64,000 nucleotides of DNA from Acanthopleura granulata (Eukaryota > Mollusca > Polyplacophora > Chitonida > Chitonidae): the NCBI GenBank assembly GCA_016165875.1, contig JABBOT010000003.1:32396595-32460594 (forward strand), in the 5' to 3' direction. This document shows, one piece after another, positions 24,270 through 35,625 of this stretch (the stretch's first letter is position 1; every line of letters starts with the position of its first letter). Under the pieces are notes generated by a model. It searched no databases. It saw nothing but the letters and a program-made list of their open reading frames with translations, and was not told where the DNA came from. The translations under genes and the position numbers were made by a program.

Positions 24270-24749
24270 TTGATAAACTATTGATTAGCTCTAGTCGTGC
24301 GCAATGATTTGGGTTTCATTAGCTATTTGTGACTAGGTTGAAGCCTAGTCATAAGAAATACGAAATACAAAGTGTAAGAAATACCAAAGTGATATATGTA
24401 AACGCATGAAGGACATATGCGTAACGCTATCAGTCCTGCTGTCGTTTCGAGGCTTCATCCAAAAGCCTGCAATGGTGTTTTGGCTTGTGGTGCCCCTCTC
24501 ATCCTTTTCTATATTTTTTCGACATGGGGCACAAAACCTCCACGTTTCTGTATAAAGTCAGTATTTCATAAACGTCATAGAGATATATGGCCATTTATTA
24601 TCTGCTTCAGAACACAATATTTCCACTATTCTTTATGTATCACCCTATTCACCTTTTTTATTTTTGTCCTGATGTTGTCCGTTAGTGTTTAGCAGCTGTA
24701 CAAAGACTTCATGAAAGATTGTACAAGCTTGGACTGCGCTGTAAAAACT

Positions 24750-25138
24750 GTACTCAAGAATATTTCACTTACACGACGGCGGTCAGCATTATAGTGGCAG
24801 GAAAACGGGCAGAGCCAGGGCGAAACCCATGACCCTTGACTTCCCACGTACGACCGTATATGCTACTCGTTAAGACGAGCCTGCTCTTTTTAAGTGTGAG
24901 TATTTCTTCCCCTTATTGCGCTGTAATATTACGCAAAAAAAGCAAGATCTTGAAAAATCTATGCTCTCATTAGAACAGTCAGAATAGTTTGAGTGTGTGA
25001 ACCACGTGAACGTTCCCATGTGCGACTGGAGGGGAAGCCAGTGTGAGCTGGTCTCGAACTGACAGCAGTCGTATTGGTGAGAGGCACCAGGAACAATACG
25101 CTGTACTGGCACGCTAATCCCATCGGATGCGGAGGCCA
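24750..25138 (-). mobile_element. SINE family 1 in unit B, interrupted
   Basis: This is the same ancestral insertion as in units A and C. Its two halves are 24750-24855 (3' part, GTACTCAAGAATATTTCACT) and about 24987-25138 (5' part with GAGCTGGTCTCGAACTG and ATCGGATGCGGAGGCC). They are separated by about 130 bp that does not belong to the SINE. Confidence 0.85.
24856..24986 (-). repeat. inverted piece of array II type-B sequence inside a SINE
   Basis: The reverse complement reads TATTCTGACTGTTCT, ATAGATTTTTCAAGATCT, GCGTAATATTACAG and GCTCGTCTTAACGAG, in the same order and spacing as 46838-46960 in unit U3 of array II. There the segment also abuts a SINE half that begins CTCTCCGGTCGTACG. U5 has the segment near 60605-60740 without a SINE, so it is array II sequence. 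Confidence 0.75.
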
Positions 25139-25699
25139 ACAGTCTTATACAAGTACATCATCAGAAATGATAAGAAATCTGTGATCGCGTCTTTAAAGGA
25201 AGACAGCTTATCCCTTTCCATGTACATGGATCATATTATATGGTGTATAACGCCATACTGAAACAAATTTCTCTTATGTGGCCGCGGTGGCTTCTGTCAC
25301 TGGAATTAAACGCAGCGCACAAGGTAAACTATAAAGCTTTTGGCAAAGAGGTTAAGAGCTTTTTCACAGGCGTTGCACACATTTTCATTGACAGAGCCCA
25401 ATGTGTCTGCTTTTGTGATAGAAAGCAGTCATATACCAATAACACATTTTTTACTTCATGATGTCTTAATCAATGTCATGTTACAGCTATACCTCTTACT
25501 TATCGTTCTTGATGCATGGGTTTAAATAGTCCAAATATCCGACCTAAAAATAAATGCCTTTGGTAAATCGGCATCGTATTAAAATATTCTAGTCCCAGAA
25601 GGGCCGGGAAATAATCTGAAGCAATACCAGAGAAATCGGATCTTGAGGATTTTTCTATCAGACGACACTTTTGTTTCGCTAACACACCAGAACGGAAAG

Positions 25700-26180
25700 A
25701 GGAACAGAAGCGGTGGACAAAGTGGCGGGAAATGGGATTTTTTATGCAACACTATTGTATTGATCCGATTTGTAAGTTTTGCCTCGTTGTGACTTTGATG
25801 AGGTTTATCAAAGAGAAACAGCCTTGTCGGATTTACTGCATCGATTTTAGCTCGGTAGATGTTGGAATGAACAACAGTTATTACAAATGCCTCAAAGAGT
25901 AATTGTTGTGCCTCTTAATGAGTCATGTTACTGTTTTATTTATACCTCCAGTCAATAAAACCCGGTCGTGGTAAACATTGATATGCCTTGTAGGCATATA
26001 AAAGCAGCATCAGTGCTAGCAGATGAGATTGCAGCGAAATGATGGGCTACGACGCCAAAGATCTGATGCCGCCGGATAGCGGTAAAATTAATGAACATAT
26101 TGAAGTTCGAGGCGACCCGTGATGCTTATTGTACATGACCAGGAGACTGCACGCGTTGAGTGTACAGGTTATCGTACAGC
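25700..26180 (+). promoter_or_regulatory. promoter-like block, unit B
   Basis: GGCGGGAAA is at 25724-25732, CTTTGAT at 25793-25799 with ATCAAAG at 25807-25813, TGAGTCA at 25919-25925 and TATAAAAG at 25997-26004. Just upstream of the TATA box a perfect ATATGCC/GGCATAT inverted repeat is unique to this copy. The downstream frame MMGYDAKDLMPPDSG can run to a possible donor (GCG|GTAAAA) or to a stop a little further on. No product is recognised. Confidence 0.45.
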
Positions 26181-26655
26181 ATAACAAGTTTGCATGTCTT
26201 TTACTGGGTTGCACGCGTACGGAACGCTTCTGTTTCCGCGCTTAGTATACAAGTTGTTAAACCGCGTCAAGTGTGCCTAACCGTATCCTATGTAGTTATA
26301 CGTTACGTGTTACTTTTCAGTGTTTCAACTCTGCTACTACGTCCGGTGTTTGCCTGCTGTCATTGCATTCATTTCCCGGTAGTTTTTAAACACTTACTGT
26401 TCTCCATGTTCCTTATGCCCAGTTTATGTACAGTGTTTGTGTATTGTTTTTCTTACCGCTGTCTGTGCACCCCTTCTAAGTGGCTCATCTGTTACAGCAG
26501 GCTGTGTACAAAGTTTTCGAGTTGTACATGTTTACTCCTTTGTCATGGTCTTTAAGCATGTTCCATCCATGTTCTTTAAGCATATCCCAGCATCAAAAAT
26601 CTTTCGAGTCCAAAATTACATTATTTTTATGTAACTGATTTTCATTCCCGATTCT

Positions 26656-26900
26656 TTTATTGATTTATTTATTTTTTATTATTTATTTATTTATTTCATT
26701 GTTATGGAACTCAAAAAATTTTACACTTTTCAGGAAGGTCACTTTTACAGGAGGACTAAACCTGCGAGTCCGGTGAGCCTCTGACCTTGGGCAAATAATT
26801 GACAAACTTTTCCACATGTAACCTACGTACATGCTTACCATACTGGGAATAGATGTTCGTTCAGTAGTCTTCAATGAACATACGCAAAATGCAGCAGTAG
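26656..26900 (-). mobile_element. SINE family 2 in unit B
   Basis: It starts with a T/A-rich tail (TTATTTATTTATTTCATTG), then GGAACTCAAAAAATTTTACA, a pyrimidine-poor middle, CCTCTGACCTTGGGCAAATA (B-box side) and AAACTTTTCCACATGTAACC. The same insertion is found in unit C. Confidence 0.6.
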
Positions 26901-27774
26901 CGTCATCGGCAGCTTATTGATACCAATTAGGGCACCACAGAAAGTGCGAGTGGCTATCTGCAAAATTGTGATAAAACTTGACAAGCGTTCAATAGAGCTT
27001 TGCAAAACAATGCACGTAATAGTGCAAAACCCCAAGTTACATGTACGTCATCCAAACAGCTGATTGTGACTGCATGAATGACATACGCTTCCGAATCGCG
27101 TTAATCTACACTTCAAAAAATAAACGAGGCTGCTTAATTCTTTATATTTTCGTTAGATATTTAATAGTTTCCAACACATAGGTAAACAGTATTTTTTTGG
27201 TCTAGCAGGTCAACAACCCCCTACAAGTGACACTCTGGCAACTCACGCTTTGCCTCCATTCTCTATAATGCATGCACAGCCACAGGAAAATGTCAGAGAA
27301 ACGTGTTACGGTTTGCTGGTTCGTCTCGAGGAAAAGTATTTGTACTTCTAAGTGCTGAATGAAAGATTGTGACATTTAGCACCTTTGGCGTATCACATTG
27401 GTTTGAAGCTGGCTTGGTAATGGTCGGCGCAGGTGTACACGCTGAAGCCTTTGGACCCATTAGTTAAAGTGTGATGAGGTGTTGGGGAATGTTATGTCGG
27501 TTTGCTGGCTTTGTCCAAGCGATAGAAACCACCTATACAGGGGCGCAACATAAGGATACTCTCAGGGATCGGTTGGATCAAAGTTACATACGATGTAAAA
27601 TTTGCAAACCAACGAGGGTATGCATACTCTGGTTCCATTATAACCTGGGGTTGATATTCCAAGCCACTGACAATTTTAAATTAAAACACTACTATAAACA
27701 GCCGCAGCATCTAAGACGAAGAAATGTCAAATAAATAAAATCTTACGATTATTGACATGAACGCCACTTTTTTT

Positions 27775-28640
27775 TAACGGCTGGAATAACACCTGGGTTT
27801 AGGTGAGGTCAAACAAGATTCTAAGTTTGAAAATGAAAAGTACATGTACCCAGAATTGTCGATATCCAATATACTGCCATACAGACCATATTGTCATGTA
27901 TCCTTTTCCTAAATATTCCAGGAATGTGACCAACAAAATTATACATCTGTTACCTGTGTATTTGCATATACCTTTGAATCTACATCGCCACGTGAAACTT
28001 CACTATTTCAAGTCAAGATTGCACGCTTCAGGTTTAAAGACCGTTTGGAAGAAGATTTGAGGGTGTCAGGTTTTTGTCGGTTGCCGTTGAAACGAAGTTC
28101 AAGCGATGTTATCATTGGTAGTGCATTAACAGAAATAAATTACACCCTAATGTAGCCGGGAAAAGATGATTTACTGGGGAGAGTAGTGGCCGATTGTCAG
28201 AGAATTGACCTCTAAGCTATGTCATTCATCTCTAAATAGAGCTTTCTCTGTTAGGCATAATTCTTTCACTCGCGACCAACCTGTATTGATGTGTGATCAG
28301 TGTAATTGTGTGGCTGGATGTCACCGATGATTAGACTGGAGATTTTTAAAACTGCTTCTGGGTTCCAAACCTCCATGGGATTGGCTGTATTGTGTTGGAA
28401 ATAGGGAGGGCTGGACGAAACATCATTGAGAACACACACCAAGGGGCTGGCTGCAAAAGGGTGAATCCCTTCAGAATTAGTTTGTCTTTCGTTTTGTATT
28501 AAAACATACAAAATGTAGCTAAAAAAGAAATCACATGTGGATGGATTTTTTTTTGTGTGTTCGTTACCTAAATGGTTTGAAGAATGATTTCTTTCCTTTC
28601 TCTCTAGCTGCTCATTTGGTGGCGCCATTTTGCCATCTTA
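27775..28640. repeat. U block shared between array I and array II
   Basis: It includes TTTAGGTGAGGTCAAAC, CATTAACAGAAATAAATTAC, CACCCTAATGTAGCCG, GATGTCACCGATGATTAG and GTTTGAAGAATGATTTCTTT. The same order is seen near 34135-34985 (U1), 46010-46600 (U3), 52330-53020 (U4) and 59470-60390 (U5). It proves that the two arrays share ancestry. Confidence 0.85.
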
Positions 28641-29432
28641 AATGACGTCACATTGGCTGGGAACTCTCCTGTACTATCGATAACAAAAAAAAGCTGCTTC
28701 AAAATTACAATAATGCCCAATATTGACGATGGAACTCTTATTGTGAGATTGAAAAAGCAGCAGAAAAATGTACGCCTCTTCCCTTAAGTTTTTTACAGCA
28801 TACCTATTTATATTCTTTGAAAAGTTATTTATCTGCTCAACCCCTACGCAAATATTTTAGTTTCATTAGTTATTTATGACTAAATTGAAGCCAAGGTGTA
28901 AGAAATACGAACGTGATAATTGTAAACGTATGAACGGGATATGCGCAACGCTATCAGTCCTATTGCCTTTTCGGGGCGTCATTCAAAAGCCTACAATGGT
29001 ATTTTAGTCCTGGGTATTCCGCTCAACCTTTTTAAGATAGGGCCCAAAATCCTCACATATCTATATTACCACAGAAGTAAGTATTCCATCTCCGTTACAC
29101 ACATATATGGCCATTCATTATCTTGCTCAGAACACATTTCTTTCCTTTCCATTATTTTTTGTGTATACCCCTATTCGTTCTTTTTTGGGTTTGTTTTTTT
29201 TATTTTTACTGATTTTTTGTTTGGTCATGTTGTCGGTTGGTGTTTAGCAACTGTACGAAGATTTCGTGTAAGAATGAGCAAGCTTGGACTACGCTATGAA
29301 AAACCTACGGTTGTTCTGAGTGACATGAAGTCACACATTACAACTAATAGAGTATCAGCTAAATGCTCTCCGTGCTGGCATACACGCTAAAAATTTAAAT
29401 ACATCTTACTATGCTCCATGCATTCCAAATCC

Positions 29433-29679
29433 TATAGAGCAGTGCAATGGCCGAGAAGCCTCCCGCCAGTGCCTTCGCAGTGAGTTCAAGTTCAGCTCAT
29501 GCTGGCTTCCTCTCCGGCCATACGTGGAAAAGTTTGCCAGCAACCTGCTGATGGTCGTGTGTTTCCCCCCCCCCCGCTCTGCCTGGTTTCCTCCCACTGT
29601 AATGCTGGTCGCCGTCGTATCAGTCAAATATTCTTGAGTACGGTGTAAAAAAACAATGAAATAAATAAAACAAATAAAA
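29433..29679 (+). mobile_element. SINE family 1 in unit C, with target-site duplication
   Basis: It is a plus-oriented copy with GTGAGTTCAAGTTCAGCTC, a run of 11 Cs where the family has CCCCCGGG, TTGAGTACGGTGTAAAA and an A-rich tail. CCAAATCC flanks it (29425-29432 and 29680-29687). It is absent from units A and B. The tRNA-like head is shortened. Confidence 0.82.
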
Positions 29680-29721
29680 CCAAATCCATAAACCTTTTCT
29701 AGTAGAAAAGAAAGGGGCTCA

Positions 29722-29992
29722 TATATTTATTTATTTAATTATTTATTTGTTTGTTTGGTGTTGTACGTCGGACTCAAGAATATTTCACTTATACCGCAGG
29801 TATCAGCATTTTTTTGGCAGGAAATCTGACAAACCCACGGCCAGGTTGCTGGTTGACCTTCTCACGTACGACCGAAAAGGAAGACAACGTGAGCTGGTCT
29901 TGAACTCAGAGAAATCGAATTGTTGAGAGGCACCTGAGTCATTACGCTGCACGGAAGCGCTACCCCATCGGCTCCAGAAGCCGCATCATCAA
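29722..29992 (-). mobile_element. SINE family 1 in unit C (ancestral insertion)
   Basis: It matches the insertions at 21170 and 24750. It is uninterrupted here, from ATTTATTTGTTTGTTTGGTG to CATCGGCTCCAGAAGCC. With the neighbouring plus-strand copy at 29433 it forms a tail-to-tail SINE pair that could pair as an inverted repeat. Confidence 0.85.
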
Positions 29993-30508
29993 GTAGATGA
30001 ACACATTAAGAAGCCTGCTTCTTTAAATTAAGAAGGCTTATCCTATTCCCTATGCTTGGATCATATTATATGGCAAGCAGTGCCATAGTGAAACAAATTT
30101 CTCAGATGCAGCAGCGTTTTATGACTGGAGTTAAACGCAGCACACGGGGTAAACTATTATAAGGTTTTAAGTTAAGAGCTTTTCCCCAGACAATGTTCAC
30201 CTTTTCCTTGCCATGCAGACTGAGTTGAATATCTTTGTCACAGAAGGCAAGTTATCCACGAACAACACATTTACTTCATGATGACTTAATCAGTGTTATT
30301 CTGAGTTAAACCTGTCACGTATTGTTCTTGAAGTATGTTTTACAGTTCAGATACACGAACTATAAATAAATCCCTTTGGTAAATCGGTGTCACATGAAAA
30401 TAGTCTTGTCCTAGAAAGGTCCGTAAATGATCTGAAGCAATACCAGTAAAACTGGCTCTTGAAGACTGGTGTACCAGACGACCCCTTTGTGGTGCTAAAA
30501 TTACAGTG

Positions 30509-30770
30509 AGGCCCCCCCTGGCTCACTCAGCTCGCTACCGCAGCGCAATGACCGGAGGCCTCCCACAAATGCGGTCCTCGTGAGTTCATGCTCATGCTGG
30601 CTTCCACTAAGGCTGTACGTGGCAAGGTCTGCCAGCAACCTGCGGATCGTCATGTGTTTCCCCCAGGGCTCTGCCCGGTTTCCTCCCACGATAATGCTGG
30701 CCATCGTTGTGTAAATGAAATATTCTTGAGTACAGGGTAAAACACCAATCACATAAATAAATCAATCAAA
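30509..30770 (+). mobile_element. SINE family 1 in unit C, unit-specific insertion
   Basis: It is full-length-like: head GGCCCCCCCTGGCTCACTCA, GCCTCCCACAAATGCGG, GTGAGTTCATGCTC, GCTCTGCCCGGTTTCC, TGAGTACAGGGTAAAACACC and an AAATAAATC tail. The matching places in units A (about 21975) and B (about 25690) are empty. Confidence 0.88.
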
Positions 30771-30789
30771 TATCAGTAGGGCAAGAGGA

Positions 30790-31275
30790 AGAGACACAGC
30801 AGACAAAATGGCGGGAAATGGGATTTTTTTGGTGCAACACAGATGTATTGATTCGATTTGTAAGTTTCGCCTCGTCGTGACTTTGATGAGGTTTATCAAA
30901 GAAAAACAGCCTTAATGAATTTACTGCAATGATTTTAGCTCGATAGGTGTTGGAATGAACAACGGCCATTACAAATGCCCCGAATAGTCATTGTTGTGCC
31001 TCTTAATGAGTTATGTTACTCTTTTATTAGTATCTCTAGTTAATAAAAACCCGGCCGTGGTAAACATGGTTAGGTCTTGAACGCGTATAAAAGCTACATC
31101 AGTGCTAGCAGGTAAAACTGCAGCGAAATGATGGGCTAAGACGCCAGGGATCGGATGCCGCCGCCTAGCGGTAAAAGGATTACCCATTAAAGAACGTGCA
31201 CGCTTGCGAGGCGACCTGTGATGTGTACCGAACAAAAACTGAGACTATACGCGTTGTGTGTACAGGTTATTGTAC
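30790..31275 (+). promoter_or_regulatory. promoter-like block, unit C
   Basis: GGCGGGAAA is at 30810-30818, CTTTGAT at 30881-30887 with ATCAAAG at 30895-30901, and TATAAAAG at 31086-31093. The AP-1-like site is degenerate (TGAGTTA, 31008-31014). The ATG frame seen in A and B is cut by a TAA three codons in, so a protein start at this position is not conserved although the TATA region is. Confidence 0.42.
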
Positions 31276-31680
31276 AGCATGACTGGGCTTACAAGTGTTT
31301 TATTGGGTTGCATGTATACTTTTCGCTTCTGTGTTGGCTCTCATTGTACCAGTTTTGTTACACCGCGTTCAAGCGTACTGAATAATCGCATCCCATATGT
31401 ATTAATGGATTCCGTGTACCTTTTCTGTGTTACCACGTTCTGTGTATGTTCTCTGTCATTGAATTCAGTTTCCGGCGCTTTTTGAACACTTACTTTTATT
31501 CAGATTTCTTTTGCCAAGTGTATGTACCGAGACTACCACTTTTATTACTGCAGTCTGTGTACAATGTTTCCGAGTTCCATATGCTGGTTTCTTGTCAAGT
31601 TCTCTAGGCATGTTGCGACTTAAAATATTTTTCGATCCTAAAATTACAGTTTTTTACGTAACTTTTTTCATTCTCGATTG

Positions 31681-31930
31681 TTTTATTTCTTTTTATTTAT
31701 TGACTTATTTATTTTATTGTTGTTTATCGCGATACTCAAAAAACTTTTGCATTTTTGAGGAAGGACATTTTTATCAGAGGACGAAACCTGCCGGTCCGAT
31801 GTGAACCTTCGACCTTTTGTAAGTAACTGATAAACTTTTCCACATATGACGGACATATATGGATGCCATACTGAGAATGGCTGTTCCTTCAGTAGTTGAA
31901 TGAACATGCGCAAACTGCAACAGGGGCGAC
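31681..31930 (-). mobile_element. SINE family 2 in unit C
   Basis: It is the counterpart of the unit B copy: T-rich tail, GCGATACTCAAAAAACTTTT, GACGAAACCTGCCGGTCC, GAACCTTCGACCTTTTG and AAACTTTTCCACATATGACG. The B-box-like part is visible on the reverse strand as AGGTCGAAGGTTC. Confidence 0.65.
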
Positions 31931-33719
31931 ATTGGCAACTGATTTACACAAACTAAGGCACCGCAAACAATGCGAGCAGCAATGTGCAGAATTGTGCTAA
32001 AAGTTGAGAAGTGTTGTACGGGACTTTGCAAAAATAATGCACGTAATAGTGCAAAACCCCAAGTTATATGTATATCATCCAAACAGATGATTGTGACTGC
32101 ATTAAAGACATACGTTTCGGAACTGCGTTAATCTACAATTGAATAAACAGTTTTTCTTTCGTCTAGCGGGTAAACAACCACCTACAAATGACACTGGCAA
32201 CTCACGCCTTGCATCCATTCTCAATAAGCCATTCGACACCACAGGAAAATGTCAGAGATAGGTGTTCGTGATGAGGAAAAGCTTTTGTACTGTATTCATA
32301 GTTTTGAATGAAAGATTGTGACATTTGGTACCTTAGAAGTATCAGACTAGTTTGAAGCTGGCTTGGTAATGATCGGCTCAGGTGCTGCAAGCTGAAGCCT
32401 TTTTACCCATTAGTTAGGGCGTGATGGAGTGTTGGGGGGTGTTGGGTCCGTTTGCTGGTTTTGTCCCAGCGATGGAAACCAACTTTACAGGTGCACAACA
32501 TAAGGAAATTCCCAGAGGTTGGTTGGACCAAAATTACACATGTTGTTTAATTTGCAAACCAAGGAAGGTATCCATACACATACTCTGGCTCCACTGTGAC
32601 CTGGGGTTAATATTCGAAGGCTGTGACAATAATACATAATACATATAAACAGCCACATCTCAGACGAAGAAATCTGAAATAAAAAAATTAAAAATTAAAA
32701 AATTGAACACAGTGGAATCGTACTTCAGCAAAATAAATGTAGTGGTCAATGTCCATTTCAGGCCACCAGTGACCAGATCATCCAGACGAAGTGCGTACAG
32801 TAGACCATCGCCCATTGATCGATCAGACCAAAACCAATCACCACCATATACGCTACGACTTATCCCTGTGAATAATGGATGTGCATTAGAGGAGGTGGCA
32901 GGGACATTGCCCGGTGATTTCCACCTGGAAACCTAACCACCGCGATGTTATAAAGTGAAAGTGCGTACGGCACTAAAACTAAAAATAAAGACAATACATC
33001 AATACGATGCAGTTCTTTCTTTTAAGCACGAATCTTTTATTTTACTTTTTTGAACATATGGTACACGTAGGTCTTCTTGATTTTCAAGCAATTCGCGCTC
33101 CGATTACTCCTGATCCTCTCTGAGATTACCAAAGAAAGTTTATTCTTCTTATTTTTATTCTTCTTCCATTTAATTACTTTGGAATCCAGTGGCGTTTATT
33201 GCTGTACCGAGACAAGCTAAGCCCTGTATAAACTGAACATCATTCATGAATTCTGGGATAGTTATGCTCAGACCGAGCGATGGGAGCGATACTGTCAGCA
33301 GAACTCAAAATGTGACCATCGTATTAAAATTAAAAGACTGCTGCTTCTGCGGAAAAAAGACACCATCCCAAATTGCCAGCAGACTTTATTGCACAAATAC
33401 TCCCTATGTTTTTTTACTGCGTAACGGACTGTATCGGTATAATAGATAAACAGTCTTAACACTAAGTACGAATGTTTGACGAATAAATACAGTTAAACAG
33501 AGTTTGTACCTGCACAAAGACGACAATGATTTCTGTCAAGCAGACTTCAGCACAAGAGGAATAGTTTCCAGTTTGATATTGTGAATTATCCCCTTTGAAT
33601 ATCAACATACGGAAAGGTTCTGTATATTGCATATACATATCTCGCCTTCGTTAGCATTCGTTAGATTCTGTGAGCTGTGTGATGATTTCAATCAACGTCA
33701 CGAGCAATTACTGTAAAAA

Positions 33720-33956
33720 CTAGTGTGTCAAGGATATTGCATCAATCACCTTCCCTCTAAGGTTCTTGGGTTTTACAATGAGTGCGCCTTTCTTGTTAGT
33801 AAATACGGAGGAATATTCAAGGCCTCTGGAACTCCACATCATAATCGTGTCTAATTCATCGTAACGCCGGGCTAGGGGCCGTATGTTCATCGTGTTGAGT
33901 ATGATTGCCACGTTGGGTATATGAAGAACTGCAATCAGAGCGCAATTGAGATACAT
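33720..33956 (-). CDS. small ORF or exon in U1, weakly FGF-like by eye
   Basis: The minus-strand frame follows a good acceptor (TTGCGCTCTGATTGCAG, read on the minus strand) near 33930. It runs about 70 codons through LARRYDELDTIMMWSS and VFTNKKGALIVKPKN, with a possible donor AAG|GTGATT near the end, and then a stop. GLEY..VFTNKKGALI is reminiscent of the GLY.CMNKKGKLI segment of FGF cores. The U1 sequence around it (33375-34110) is not obviously related to the same interval in U3. I would not call it a gene without transcript or profile support; chance is a real alternative. Confidence 0.2.
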   Translation of the reverse strand: MYLNCALIAVLHIPNVAIILNTMNIRPLARRYDELDTIMMWSSRGLEYSSVFTNKKGALIVKPKNLRGKVIDAISLTH

Positions 33957-35324
33957 AATTCGTTATCGACATATATAATACAATGATACACGATTCGGAA
34001 TCTGCTTCTGTTTGCACGGATCCGTCGTAATTTTTACATTTTATCTATTTTCTTAGTATTTTCTGGTGGTTTGAGTTTTTTGTCGTTTTGGAAACTGGTC
34101 TTACGATTATTTACCCGGAACGCCCCTTTATTTTTAGCGGCTGGAATAAGAATGTCGGTTTTGACGCCGAGGTTTAGGTGAGGCCAAACTAGACTCTAAG
34201 CTCCACAAAGGAAAGCACAGTACCCAGAATGGCGATATCCAATAAACTGCCATACACTGTCATGCATGCTTTTCCTAAAGTATCCCGGAATCTGACCAAC
34301 AAAATTTTACTTTTGTTAACTATGTGTTTGTATATCTTTGAATGTACATCGCCATTTGAAACCCCAGTATGCAAGTCCATAGACGAAACCCAAGATTGTA
34401 CACCTAAAGTTTAAAGACCGCTTGGAGGAAGATTTAAGAATATCAGACTTTTTGCTGGTTGCCGTTGAAACGAAGTCCACACGATGTTATCAGCGAGAGT
34501 CCATTAACAGAAATAAATTACACCCTAATGTAGCCGAGAAAAGATGATTTATCTGAGAGAGTGGTGGCTGATTTTCAGAGAAATAACCTCCAGATTACGG
34601 CATTCATCTCTGAGTGCAACCTTCTCTATTAGGCATAATTCCCTCATTGGCAATCAGCTTGTATTCATGTGTAATCAGTGTAATTGTGTGGCTGAATGTC
34701 ACCGATGATTATGTTGGAGATTTCTTAAAACCCCTCCTGGGTTTCAGTGCTTCGTGGGAGCGACGGTATTTTACTAGGAATGCACGCGACATTATTGAGA
34801 GCACACGCCAGAGGACTGGCCACAGAACGATCAAAACCTTCAGAATTAGTTTATCCTTCGTTTTTTTTATTAAAATATATACAATGCCCCGAAAAAAAGG
34901 AATCATATGGAAAACCTCCATTTTTTCTTGTTCGTTACCTAAATGACCTGAAGAATGATTCTTTCTAATTGAAAAAAGAAATTCCAAAAAAAAAGTCAAG
35001 ATGTTCTCCACAGCCTCTTTCGCACAGGCAAAATGTCACATGGGAAACACAGGAGCTCCGAAAGCTCGCCTTACTGCGTATATCAACTCTAGCTAGTTGG
35101 CAATGATTTATCGTCTTTAAACTGCCTTACTGTGCGGCAAGCCAATAGCAGTAACACCTTCATCTTAAACATCTGCCATCTGGGGAACATCAGATTTCTG
35201 AGATCTAATTTAAAAGACCCAATTTGTCTGAAAGAAATCATTAAAAAAAAGAAGTTTAATGAAGTCAATTTCCAGATGAGGAAGCTGATCTTTAATACTT
35301 AGCAAGCTGGATCTCACTATTCCT

Positions 35325-35625
35325 TTGACTGTTGTTTAACGCCATATTGAAGATTTCTTCTTGATGGGCGAACCGTCTAAACGGTAGTGCCAGGTGTGAA
35401 CCACTGTGGTTTGGCAATATCCTGACGCATACCCACCTGTGACAAACCGGCAATTCGTCTGTCCTAACAAAAGACAGGCGTTCATCTAAGTCTCTTTGGT
35501 GTATGATAAAAGCGTGATTCAAACACGGGAGTACGATTATCTCTACTGTAAGCCCTGGTCCACTTTGTATAAGTGGACAATTCTTCTGTACGGCGTTAAA
35601 CGTCGATCAATTTTACCTTGAATCA
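35325..35625. repeat. old composite SINE module in U1
   Basis: The left end TTGTTTAACGCCATATTGAA and the right end TACGGCGTTAAACGTCGATC face each other like inverted SINE tails, with AACCACTGTGGTTTGGC between them. The same module is at about 47285-47665, 53255-53545 and 60895-61260, so it was in the ancestral unit. Confidence 0.55.

Larger units (their letters stand above)
22686..28740. repeat. array I, unit B plus a segment shared with array II
   Basis: The copy follows unit A block for block until about 27060, is longer because of a family 2 SINE region and a 3' extension, and then continues at about 27775-28640 into a block found in array II units (near 34135, 46010, 52330 and 59470). 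Unit B alone contains the 80 nt hairpin at 24190 and the foreign insert inside its SINE at 24856-24986. Its 27355-27700 segment matches unit ends at 32310, 44560 and 57850. Confidence 0.85.
28741..32700. repeat. array I, unit C (5'-shortened)
   Basis: The copy begins inside the unit, at the place matching about 20520 in A and 24170 in B, so the first 1.8 kb of the unit is missing and is occupied by the array II-like segment at the end of B. It carries two extra SINEs (29433 and 30509) that A and B lack. Its end (ACCCATTAGTTAGGGC at about 32405) leads straight into the first T block of array II at about 33080, which shows that the two arrays are continuous. Confidence 0.85.

Noticed and set aside
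20704..29390. ORFs that begin MRNAISP in all three array I units (near 20704, 24417-24692 and 28941-29390)
   Set aside because: The frames diverge in sequence and length after about 25 codons, with frameshifts and unequal stops; low-complexity hydrophobic runs come from T-rich DNA.
26160..31485. ORFs after the TATA box in units B and C that both begin MYRL
   Set aside because: They fall out of frame with each other within about 30 codons and are rich in Phe, Cys and Val from T-rich DNA; unit A has no equivalent.
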